Shown: piece after piece, positions 6,937-12,292 of the stretch
Layout of the letters: each line of letters opens with the position of its first letter
Position numbering within the stretch: the stretch's first letter is position 1
Source: Deltaproteobacteria bacterium
Lineage (GTDB): Bacteria; Desulfobacterota; Desulfobulbia; Desulfobulbales; VMSU01
Assembly (NCBI GenBank): GCA_024274995.1
Contig: JAJSAA010000112.1
Coordinates: forward strand, 1-12,292
Length of the DNA: 12,292 nt
Direction of reading: 5' to 3'
Made by a program: the position numbers and the translations under genes
The notes under the pieces: model-generated
Databases searched by the model: none
What the model was told of the DNA's origin: nothing
Seen by the model: the letters and a program-made list of their open reading frames with translations, nothing else

Positions 6937-8232
6937 ATGAATTCAAAAAAGTTTGAGGTAGCGGCCTATCCCAAGATGTGGGAAGGCCTTGGTATGGATG
7001 TGGCAAGGTTTGACAAGGCCCGTCAGATGCTGGGCGAGGTCTATGACAAGCTGTTTCTTTCCCAAACGGAACGGCCGAGGAAAATGGCCTATTTTGATGC
7101 CATGATCGCTGAAATCTTCGGGGGCCGGATTAAGGAAATCCTGGCAGTCAAGAAGTCCGCTAAGCCGGTGGTGGGCACCTTCTGTGTATATATTCCTGAG
7201 GAAATAGTGGTGGCAGCCGGTGGGGTCTGTATTGGGCTGTGCGGCGGCTCGCCGGGCTCCATCCCTGATGCCGAGAAAATTCTGCCCCGCAATATCTGTC
7301 CCATGGTCAAGTCGGCATACGGCTTTAAGGCCGGGCGTATCTGCCCATACTTTCAGGTGGTGGATTTTGTCTATGGCGAGACCACTTGTGACGCCAAGAA
7401 AAAGACCTGGGAACTTCTGGATCGTCTTGTCCCCACCCATGTCATGGAGATTCCGCAGATGAAAAGAGCCAGGGATCGGGCTCTGTGGTTGGAAGAGGTC
7501 AAGGACTTTAAGGCCAAGGTGGAGGATATCTGCGGCAGTGAAATATCCGAGGATAATCTGGCCGGGGCCATCAGGCTGATTAACCGCAAGCGGCTGGCCT
7601 TACAGCGCCTGACTAAGCTGCGGGCCAATATTCCCGCTCCCATCAGCGGCAAGGATGCCTTGTTAATTGAGCAGATTGCCTTCTATGATGAGCCTGAACG
7701 CTTTGCCGCCAAAGTCAATGAACTCTGTGATGAACTAGCGGAAAGGGTGGAGGCGGGCCGGGGCGTAGCGGGCCCAGAAAGCCCCAGAATCATGGTTTCC
7801 GGCACCCCCATGGCCCTGCCAAACTGGAAAATTCACAACCTTCTGGAAAGTGCCGGGGCCGTGGTAGTTAACGAGGAATCCTGTATCGGTACCCGTTATT
7901 TTAAGGATGTCATCGACGAGAACGGCGGCTCAATGGCCGAGCAGCTGGCCAATCTCACCGACCGTTATATGCGGATCGACTGTTCCTGCTTTACCCCCAA
8001 TGATGAACGGGTGGAGCAGGTTCTGCGGGAATACCGGCAGTCAAAGGCGCAGGGAATTCTGCATTATTCCCTGCAGTTCTGCCATACCTATAACATTGAG
8101 GAGATTAAGATTCGTGAGGCCTGCGAGCGTGAGGCTATTCCCTATCTCTCCATTGAAACCGATTATTCAGCCGAGGATACTGGCCAGTTGCAGACCAGGA
8201 TTGAGGCCTTTCTGGAACAGATCGGAGATTAA
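6937..8232 (+). CDS. double-cubane-cluster protein (HgdB-like anaerobic reductase component)
   Basis: This 431-residue protein of the 2-hydroxyacyl-CoA dehydratase / BcrC-BadD-HgdB superfamily fits the single-subunit double-cubane-cluster protein (DCCP) group, which includes E. coli YjiM. A biochemically studied member from Carboxydothermus binds an [8Fe-9S] cluster, takes electrons from a partner ATPase and reduces small molecules; the physiological substrate is unclear. Cysteines cluster in the N-terminal half (83, 98, 102, 121, 136, 151) and again at 316, 349, 351 and 382, some of which should ligate the cluster. GTFCVYIPEEIVVAAGG and CCGGSPGSIP-like segments are typical. GAGG seven bases before ATG 6937 supports the start. 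The activator gene follows after 70 bases. There is no second dehydratase subunit or CoA-transferase nearby, which argues against a classical fermentative dehydratase. Confidence 0.88.
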   Translation: MNSKKFEVAAYPKMWEGLGMDVARFDKARQMLGEVYDKLFLSQTERPRKMAYFDAMIAEIFGGRIKEILAVKKSAKPVVGTFCVYIPEEIVVAAGGVCIGLCGGSPGSIPDAEKILPRNICPMVKSAYGFKAGRICPYFQVVDFVYGETTCDAKKKTWELLDRLVPTHVMEIPQMKRARDRALWLEEVKDFKAKVEDICGSEISEDNLAGAIRLINRKRLALQRLTKLRANIPAPISGKDALLIEQIAFYDEPERFAAKVNELCDELAERVEAGRGVAGPESPRIMVSGTPMALPNWKIHNLLESAGAVVVNEESCIGTRYFKDVIDENGGSMAEQLANLTDRYMRIDCSCFTPNDERVEQVLREYRQSKAQGILHYSLQFCHTYNIEEIKIREACEREAIPYLSIETDYSAEDTGQLQTRIEAFLEQIGD

Positions 8233-8234
8233 AC

Positions 8235-8272
8235 GAAAGCGCTCCATGAAACGCTTTCATTTCGAGAGGTCA
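8235..8272 (+). repeat. hairpin and partial dispersed repeat (copy D) between the double-cubane genes
   Basis: Immediately after the TAA of the upstream gene, GAAAGCG (8235-8241) and CGCTTTC (8252-8258) form a perfect 7-bp hairpin with a 10-base loop. The segment AAGCGCTCCATGAA matches, in reverse complement, the end of copy E near 11485. CATTTCGAGAGGT (8258-8270) matches the core of copy C. It may tune the ratio of the two flanking gene products as an intercistronic hairpin. Confidence 0.5.
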
Positions 8273-8302
8273 CCTTTTAGGCATCACACGGAGTAGTTAC
8301 TT

Positions 8303-9049
8303 ATGGCAATTGGCATTGATTTAGGTTCACGTACTATTAAACTTGCCGTTATAAGAGATGGAGAGATCGTTGATCAACAGCTGACCGAAAGCGGTTTTGA
8401 CCCCTATTCCCAGGCCAGGGAGATGCTTAAAAGATATGGGGCCGCAAAGATCGTTGCCACCGGCTATGGCCGTCATCTGGCCCATGAACATTTTGCTGAT
8501 GAGGTTATCACCGAGATTAAGGCTCACGCCCTTGGGGCTCGTTATTTTTTTCCGTTCTGCCGTACCGTGGTTGATATCGGCGGTCAGGATTCCAAGGTCA
8601 TCGGCCTGGATAAAAAAGGCCGGGTAAGTAATTTTCAAATGAACGATAAATGCGCCGCTGGTACCGGTCGTTTTTTAGAGATCATGGCCGCCTCCTTAGG
8701 CTTTAGTTTAAACGACTTCGGGGCGGCGGCCCTGAAGTCGAAGACAGAGGTGATGATAAATTCTATGTGTACGGTCTTTGCCGAGTCCGAGGTTATTTCC
8801 ATGAAGAACCGGGGGATACCGACGGTGGATATCGCCAGGGGCGTCCATCATTCCGTGGTCAATCGACTGGCCGCCATGCTTGAGCGCCTGGGATATGATG
8901 AGGAAATAGTATTCTCCGGCGGCGTGGCCCGTAACCCCTGTATCGGGCACATGCTGCAAAAGTGTCTCGGAGAGCGGGCACGGATAATCTCTCCTCCTGA
9001 TCCAGATCTAATGGGAGCTATTGGCGCGGCTCTGCACGGCAGTAGATAG
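8303..9049 (+). CDS. BadF/BadG/HgdC-type ATPase activator of the double-cubane protein
   Basis: This 248-residue ASKHA-fold ATPase forms a homodimer with one [4Fe-4S] cluster at the interface and uses ATP hydrolysis to push single low-potential electrons into its partner (archerase-type activator). MAIGIDLGSRTIKLAV is the phosphate-1 motif, VVDIGGQDSKVI the second phosphate loop, and the two cluster ligands are Cys117 in NDKCAAGTGRFLE and Cys156 in SMCTVFAESEV. The C-terminal EIVFSGGVARNP is the adenosine motif. The length is typical of the single-domain activators. GGAG precedes ATG 8303 at good spacing. The direct partner is the double-cubane protein upstream, and both should share a transcript. 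A ferredoxin or flavodoxin donor is expected but not visible. Confidence 0.93.
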   Translation: MAIGIDLGSRTIKLAVIRDGEIVDQQLTESGFDPYSQAREMLKRYGAAKIVATGYGRHLAHEHFADEVITEIKAHALGARYFFPFCRTVVDIGGQDSKVIGLDKKGRVSNFQMNDKCAAGTGRFLEIMAASLGFSLNDFGAAALKSKTEVMINSMCTVFAESEVISMKNRGIPTVDIARGVHHSVVNRLAAMLERLGYDEEIVFSGGVARNPCIGHMLQKCLGERARIISPPDPDLMGAIGAALHGSR

Positions 9050-9214
9050 AAATTCCCCCCCTGATTACAGACTGTAACACAAAAATCGTCCTGATGAATT
9101 TTTTACCCGTCTTTTGTTAATCTGCTCTATCCCCTGACTTTTTCATTTATATCAAGAAATGGCCCTTCTCGTTTGTTCTGACCCAGAATTAAACCATTGC
9201 CGGGCTGTGCAAAT

Positions 9215-9274
9215 AGTCGTACCGCTACGTTTCGAGATGTTATAAAGCCAAGAGTGTGGTTTATTGAGCGCTTA
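9215..9274 (+). repeat. dispersed repeat, copy B
   Basis: This plus-strand copy begins AGTCGTACCGCTACGTTTCG, continues through GTTATAAAG and CCAAGAGTGTGGTTTATTGA, and ends GAGCGCTTA. It is the closest match to inverted copy C at 11285-11351, including the AGTCGTACCGCTAC left flank absent from copy A. Beyond it, AAAACTTGA occurs twice (9275-9283 and 9293-9301) around TGGCGTCGT. The 430-base gap between 9049 and 9479 contains no gene that I can support. Confidence 0.65.
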
Positions 9275-9343
9275 AAAACTTGATGGCGTCGTAAAACTTG
9301 ACCTTAATAAGTTTATGGTATTTAAGAGACTGAATGATTTTTG

Positions 9344-9450
9344 CCGGAACAAATGAAAAAAACGATTTGTCTCCCGGTATAACACCACCCAGCCGGGCTC
9401 GTGGCAAAGCTCTAACCGAACACCACTGATTTTTTATTTTTTTATTTTAT
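9344..9450 (+). other. structured, T-rich leader before the VanZ-like gene
   Basis: CCGG-ACAAAT (9344-9354) can pair with ATTTGT-CCGG (9365-9377) as an imperfect hairpin. CCCGG (9373-9377) could instead pair with CCGGG (9393-9397). GTGG (9401-9404) and CCAC (9423-9426) then precede a long run of T with few interruptions (9430-9450). This could be a terminator for the double-cubane operon or an attenuator for the next gene. The last stem is short, and I match it to no known riboswitch. Confidence 0.3.
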
Positions 9451-9478
9451 AAATAAGCCTGAATGGAGCGGAAATATC

Positions 9479-10420
9479 TTGTCAATTTTGATGCCTTTAA
9501 AACGGTATTATAAGCTGATCCCCTTGGCCGGGATGTGTCTTATGTTTCCGTTCTTTTTTTACGGTGGCCCGGCGGGCCATTCTCTCCGTTCCTTTATGGC
9601 CGCCTGGAATCTTGGCCATCCTCTTTTCTTTATGCTCTTTACCTGTTATTTAGGGCGGATGAAGGCGGGGAAGATTTCCTGGGCCTCGATTCTACGCATT
9701 TTTGGGCTGATTCTGCTGATCGGCAGCCTGATAGAAATAATTCAGTCCGGGATTGCCGGCAGAACGGCCAGTAGTTTAGATGTGGTTCGTGATTTAATGG
9801 GCGGGGTTCTGGGGGTTGTCTGGTTGCGGTGGTCTTACTCTTCGCTTAAGGCCCGCCTGGGGCTGGCGCTTATTGCCGGAACTGTATTATGCTGGAATCT
9901 GTATCCTGTTACCACCGCTCTGGTTGATGAATGGCAGGCTAAAAGAGATTTCCCACTCCTGGCAGGCTTTGAGCATCCATATGAACTGTCTCGTTGGACA
10001 GAGGGGAATTCCGTGGCCCGCCGCAGCCGGGATCAGGCCCGCCAAGGCCATTTTTCACTGCGTGTCTCACTAAATACGGCAACTTATTCTGGTGTTCATT
10101 TGGAGTATTTCCCTCATAATTGGCAGGGATTCTCTTTTTTGAGTTTCAGTATATATAACAATGTCCTCAGCCCGCTGGCCGTCACCGTTCGCATCAATGA
10201 TAAAAAGCATGAAGAGAGGCAGCAGCTTTATAAGGATCGGTACAATCGTTCCTTTATTCTTCAGCATGGCTGGAATGATATCAAGATCAGCCTCGCTGAT
10301 GTACGGAATGCGCCGGAGAACAGGGAGATGAATATGTCTGAGATTAGTGAGTTAGGCTTTTTTGTTATACGCCAGAAAACAGATAAGGTATTTTTTTTAG
10401 ACGCTGTCCGGCTGATTTAA
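9479..10420 (+). CDS. VanZ-like membrane protein with a C-terminal carbohydrate-binding-like domain
   Basis: This 313-residue membrane protein has a VanZ-like N-terminal part with hydrophobic segments at about 12-29, 47-59, 68-88, 107-117 and 126-144. It carries the polar family residues Glu86, Gln89, Arg95 and Asp101 (EIIQ....R.ASSLDVVRD), with Asp105 where Asn is usual. Residues about 160-313 form a soluble region rich in predicted beta strands, with GFEHPYELSRW, SIYNNV, DRYNRSF and a final FFLDAVRLI, resembling carbohydrate-binding jelly-roll modules; it should face the periplasm or exterior. A role at the cell envelope or with glycans is inferred. The start is TTG 9479, supported by GGAG 10 bases upstream; an ATG at 9491 lies too far from that site. 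The stop overlaps that of the convergent DUF4126 gene. Confidence 0.8.
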   Translation: MSILMPLKRYYKLIPLAGMCLMFPFFFYGGPAGHSLRSFMAAWNLGHPLFFMLFTCYLGRMKAGKISWASILRIFGLILLIGSLIEIIQSGIAGRTASSLDVVRDLMGGVLGVVWLRWSYSSLKARLGLALIAGTVLCWNLYPVTTALVDEWQAKRDFPLLAGFEHPYELSRWTEGNSVARRSRDQARQGHFSLRVSLNTATYSGVHLEYFPHNWQGFSFLSFSIYNNVLSPLAVTVRINDKKHEERQQLYKDRYNRSFILQHGWNDIKISLADVRNAPENREMNMSEISELGFFVIRQKTDKVFFLDAVRLI

Positions 10421-11049
10421 GGCGGTGAGGCGGGAGGGGTATCCTGCCGGCTGAAAAGTCTGCCTAACCAGGCGAAGATTTTTTTTATGCCGCGCCAGAT
10501 TCTGGGCAGCAGCCAGACCGCAAAAAGAATAAACAGGACAAGCAGAGCCAGGAAGAGGATGGGGTGATGTAATGAGGTCCATAGTCCAGCAAAGACTATG
10601 ACATCTTCACCGATGGATGCCGCCCAGTTACTAAAGGGTTCCGGTGAGGTGTTGATTATTACCCGGCTGCCAGCCTTGGTCGCGTGACTGCCGGCCGCCA
10701 GTCCTCCTCCGACAATACCGGCAGCAATACTGACCGCCGGGCTGACATTGCCCACTGCCGCCGCGGCTAACATGGCACCGGCCGGGATGCGGATGAAGGT
10801 GTGTATGGTATCCCAGCCGGTATCCACACCGGGGATTTTGTCGGTGATAAATTCTATTACATACATGCCGCCCGCCGCCATTATTATCATGGGGTTGGCC
10901 AAAACCTGTAAGTCCGGTGGCAGGGTCATATTGCCGGTATAGCCCATAAAACCAAGCATGGCGATGGTCGCGTAAAGGTTGATGCCGCTGGCCCAGCCCA
11001 GGCCCATACTCAAGGCAATTGTACTGGTAATAGAAGTAAGTGGATTCAT
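10417..11049 (-). CDS. DUF4126 family integral membrane protein
   Basis: This 210-residue hydrophobic protein contains the DUF4126 pattern: an early GLGWASGINLYATIAMLGF, then a conserved VIEFITDKIPGVDTGWDTIHTFIRIPAGAMLAA segment, and a glycine/alanine-rich stretch ending in GSHATKAGSRVIINTSPEPFSNW. It ends with a transmembrane helix (about 160-180) and a basic, proline-rich tail. The family has no assigned function to my knowledge. I prefer ATG 11049-11047 because it begins close to the family start. A TTG at 11097 would add 16 residues that overlap the MscS relic. It is convergent with the VanZ-like gene, and the two stop codons overlap (TTAA at 10417-10420) with no room for a terminator between them. 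Confidence 0.85.
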   Translation of the reverse strand: MNPLTSITSTIALSMGLGWASGINLYATIAMLGFMGYTGNMTLPPDLQVLANPMIIMAAGGMYVIEFITDKIPGVDTGWDTIHTFIRIPAGAMLAAAAVGNVSPAVSIAAGIVGGGLAAGSHATKAGSRVIINTSPEPFSNWAASIGEDVIVFAGLWTSLHHPILFLALLVLFILFAVWLLPRIWRGIKKIFAWLGRLFSRQDTPPASPP

Positions 11050-11068
11050 CTCAATTTCACTAAACAGG

Positions 11069-11257
11069 TTATACCCAGGGACGGACAACAAAATCAACCG
11101 AGCTGTCGGCCAGCGGTGCTGGCTCAGGCCGGATATGTTTATCCTGAGCCAGAATTTCGCTGATTATTGCTCTAACCAGCTCTATATCGTTTAAATCAGC
11201 GGTGCGGCTTTTTTGCGTCCGCTGGATTTTTTTCTTGGACGAAGCCACTTGCGCCAA
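11069..11257 (-). pseudogene. relic of an MscS-family mechanosensitive channel C-terminal domain
   Basis: This short open frame of 62 codons ends in LADSSVDFVVRPWV followed by a stop. The MscS family reads ELADSSVN(L/F)VVRPWVK at the same place, preceded by a helix such as the DIELVRAIISEILAQDKHI seen here and a DPAP-like turn (PEPAP here). The usual VxVxE strand between PEPAP and LADSS is missing, and the chain stops exactly where MscS continues. The transmembrane and pore segments are absent. The first 17 or so residues (MAQVASSKKK...) do not look like MscS and the start would be TTG. I judge this a decayed fragment. Confidence 0.6.
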
Positions 11258-11284
11258 TTAAGCAAAATGTCCGATATTTTTCTC

Positions 11285-11351
11285 GTAAGCGCTCAATAAA
11301 CCACACCCTTGACTTTGACTTTATAACCTCTCGAAATGTAGCGGTACGACT
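11285..11351 (-). repeat. dispersed repeat, copy C (inverted)
   Basis: Read on the minus strand it gives AGTCGTACCGCTACATTTCG, then GAGAGGTTATAAAG, a slightly expanded AAGTCAAGGGTGTGG, and TTTATTGAGCGCTTAC. It is closest to copy B. With copy E (11479-11499) it forms an inverted pair whose GAGCGCTTAC ends point outward. Confidence 0.65.
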
Positions 11352-11394
11352 GCGATCGTATGCGAGCGTTTCAGGGACGCCTTGCTGTGCGTAA

Positions 11395-11466
11395 TTAAGT
11401 CCCCCGATAATAATATGCCCCCTGTATATCGGAGTCTCATAGGCTCGCTTACCTGGGGGGACTTAA
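11395..11466. repeat. 72-bp inverted repeat with perfect 11-bp arms
   Basis: Arms TTAAGTCCCCC (11395-11405) and GGGGGACTTAA (11456-11466) flank a 50-base interior containing a smaller pair CCGATA/TATCGG (11404-11409 and 11427-11432). There is no coding potential. It lies between inverted repeat copies C and E, so it may be the core of a small non-autonomous element spanning about 11285-11499, or a structured RNA. Confidence 0.55.
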
Positions 11467-11478
11467 GTGCATGCAGCA

Positions 11479-11499
11479 GGGTGTTCATGGAGCGCTTAC
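11479..11499 (+). repeat. dispersed repeat, partial copy E
   Basis: GGGTGTTCATGGAGCGCTTAC matches the end of copy C read on the opposite strand (GGGTGTGG...TTATTGAGCGCTTAC, with small gaps). The reverse complement of its middle part also appears in copy D. Only the GAGCGCTTAC end of the repeat is present here. Confidence 0.5.
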
Positions 11500-11511
11500 T
11501 TTTTCTCGTCT

Positions 11512-11561
11512 ACCTAACCGTCTAATATATTGAGCTTTCTCTGCTCAACTTCACGTTAAAG
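11512..11561 (-). other. second attC-like palindrome
   Basis: On the minus strand, CTTTAAC (11561-11555) and GTTAGGT (11518-11512) bound a 50-base imperfect palindrome. GTTAGGT fits the integron R' core GTTRRRY; CTTTAAC misses RYYYAAC at one base. The central pair TTGAGC/GCTCAA (11530-11535 and 11543-11548) closes a 7-base loop, and one arm is longer than the other, as with the unpaired bases of attC sites. It is short for an attC, so this is tentative. Confidence 0.3.
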
Positions 11562-11603
11562 AGCTATTCGCAAGCAACAAGGATTGTGCCAGATGCCGGG
11601 CTT

Positions 11604-11664
11604 GTCCAACAAACGGTTCAGATTATGGTTCGTTCCTCACACAATATAACCTTGTTCGTTATGT
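11604..11664 (-). other. attC-like palindrome at the 3' end of the MjaI-family gene
   Basis: In the direction of the endonuclease gene, ACATAAC (11664-11658) and GTTGGAC (11610-11604) bound 61 bases. GTTGGAC fits the integron R' core GTTRRRY exactly; ACATAAC departs from RYYYAAC at one base. The two arms align as AAC-R-AAC-GGTT with an extra AA in one arm, resembling attC sites with extrahelical bases. The gene's TAA stop lies inside the site, as is common in integron cassettes. No integrase is in the window. Confidence 0.42.
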
Positions 11665-12292
11665 ACTCTTCAATCTTTCAAATTCAGCTTTTATTTCTTC
11701 AATAATTTCTTTGTTTTTAATAACTTTTTTATCACCTGTCCGAATTGAAAAAATTACAAATACCTTTCCGCCATATTTTTCTTCAAAATCTTGAAAACTT
11801 GCGCTCATTCTTTCTGTTATCTTGTAATTGCCAAAGTTTGCATTTGCTGTAATTGGTTTTATTTGTATGCCAAAAGCTTTGTCTTTAACTTTACCGATAT
11901 AATCAATATCACCAGCGTGGTCTAACACAGGATCACTTTCTTCAAATTCAATTTCAGGAAATATTTTTGCAAGGCCATCATTAATAACAGATTTTTCAAG
12001 CAAAAAACCGTCATAAGTACGGACTATCGTAACTTGATAAATATAATCCTTACAGTCTTGTAGTGTTAAATCTTTAAATGCTGCTGTCCATTCAGGTATT
12101 ACGACTTCGGTTATTTTTGCATATAATCTTTCCCCAAGTTCGTCTAATGTATCTTTGGTTATTTTAATTTTATCTTTTTTCTTGGTATACGCTTTTTCAA
12201 AATAGAATTTTTCCCACTCTTCAAGTGCTTTTGGCTGACACTCTCTTATCAGTGCCATAACAGCATCAACTTTATTAGGTCTGGTAAGTTGA
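11659..12292 (-). CDS. MjaI-family type II restriction endonuclease, N-terminus beyond the right edge
   Basis: This nuclease resembles the MjaI restriction endonuclease family, whose namesake from Methanocaldococcus cuts at CTAG. The open frame continues through the right edge with no stop, so the visible 210 residues lack a short N-terminal part; the ATG at 12258 is probably internal, because the codons before it (QLTRPNKVDAV) look like family sequence. Recognisable segments are LTRPNKVDAV, CQPKALEEWEKFYFE, RTYDGFLLEKSVINDGLAKIF and DHAGDIDYIG. The Asp residues there plus GIQIKP fit a PD-(D/E)XK nuclease centre with Gln in place of Glu. The gene is much richer in AT than its neighbours and ends inside an attC-like palindrome, which suggests transfer. 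Its protecting methyltransferase is not in the window and may lie to the right. The family call rests on recognition, not on a search. Confidence 0.78.
   Translation of the reverse strand, partial: QLTRPNKVDAVMALIRECQPKALEEWEKFYFEKAYTKKKDKIKITKDTLDELGERLYAKITEVVIPEWTAAFKDLTLQDCKDYIYQVTIVRTYDGFLLEKSVINDGLAKIFPEIEFEESDPVLDHAGDIDYIGKVKDKAFGIQIKPITANANFGNYKITERMSASFQDFEEKYGGKVFVIFSIRTGDKKVIKNKEIIEEIKAEFERLKST

Noticed and set aside
6943..7440. 165-codon minus-strand open frame inside the double-cubane gene
   Set aside because: It is a shadow of the strongly conserved sense gene and has no family features.
8050..8073. Inverted repeat CAGGGAAT / ATTCCCTG
   Set aside because: It lies inside the double-cubane coding region, its codons fit the protein, and it has no terminator features.
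6937..9049. Classical two-subunit 2-hydroxyacyl-CoA dehydratase with activator
   Set aside because: Only one HgdB-like gene is present and there is no CoA-transferase, so the double-cubane protein arrangement fits better.
9275..9301. Direct repeat AAAACTTGA, twice, as a CRISPR or operator array
   Set aside because: Only two 9-base copies are present, without regular spacers or flanking symmetry.
9050..9478. Known riboswitch classes or a tRNA before the VanZ-like gene
   Set aside because: Hairpins are present, but no conserved core of fluoride, c-di-GMP, molybdenum or other riboswitches could be matched by eye, and no tRNA cloverleaf was seen.

Overview
The window looks like chromosomal DNA of an anaerobic, Gram-negative, selenium-using bacterium, most plausibly Desulfobacterota (the former Deltaproteobacteria). 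This is an inference from gene content: an archaeal-type phosphoglycerate mutase, a selD-yedF pair, and a double-cubane iron-sulfur protein with its ATP-driven activator. No rRNA or other marker gene is present to confirm it. Most genes have moderate to high GC. The last gene on the right is clearly AT-rich and looks acquired.

Layout. 1-560 (minus): N-terminal part of an ABC transporter ATPase that runs off the left edge, with a good sigma70-type promoter and a 31-bp palindrome in its leader. 561-1295: no intact gene. It holds a C-terminal relic of exonuclease subunit SbcC and a small ORF interrupted by a palindromic 59-bp element that carries a stop codon. 1296-3136 (minus): a two-gene unit of archaeal-type phosphoglycerate mutase and an NMN/NaMN adenylyltransferase-like protein, joined by an ATGA overlap. 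3266-5631 (plus): a selenium unit of PHP-domain phosphoesterase, selenophosphate synthase SelD and the sulfurtransferase-like selenium protein YedF. 5781-6860 (plus): a secreted transglutaminase-like protein. 6937-9049 (plus): a double-cubane-cluster protein and its HgdC-type ATPase activator, a two-component low-potential electron system that together would reduce an unknown substrate. 9479-10420 (plus): a VanZ-like membrane protein fused to a carbohydrate-binding-like periplasmic domain, convergent with a DUF4126 membrane protein (10417-11049, minus).

The right end (11050-12292) is an accessory region. It holds a relic of an MscS-type channel C-terminus, an inverted pair of a dispersed repeat enclosing a long-armed inverted repeat, two attC-like palindromes, and an AT-rich MjaI-family restriction endonuclease gene that continues past the right edge. 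The stop codon of the endonuclease gene lies inside one attC-like palindrome, as is common in integron gene cassettes.

A dispersed repeat family (related copies near 5675, 8235, 9215, 11285 and 11479) sits only between genes and links otherwise ordinary regions. The least explained items are the substrate of the double-cubane system, the repeat family, and the possible integron-cassette setting of the restriction enzyme.
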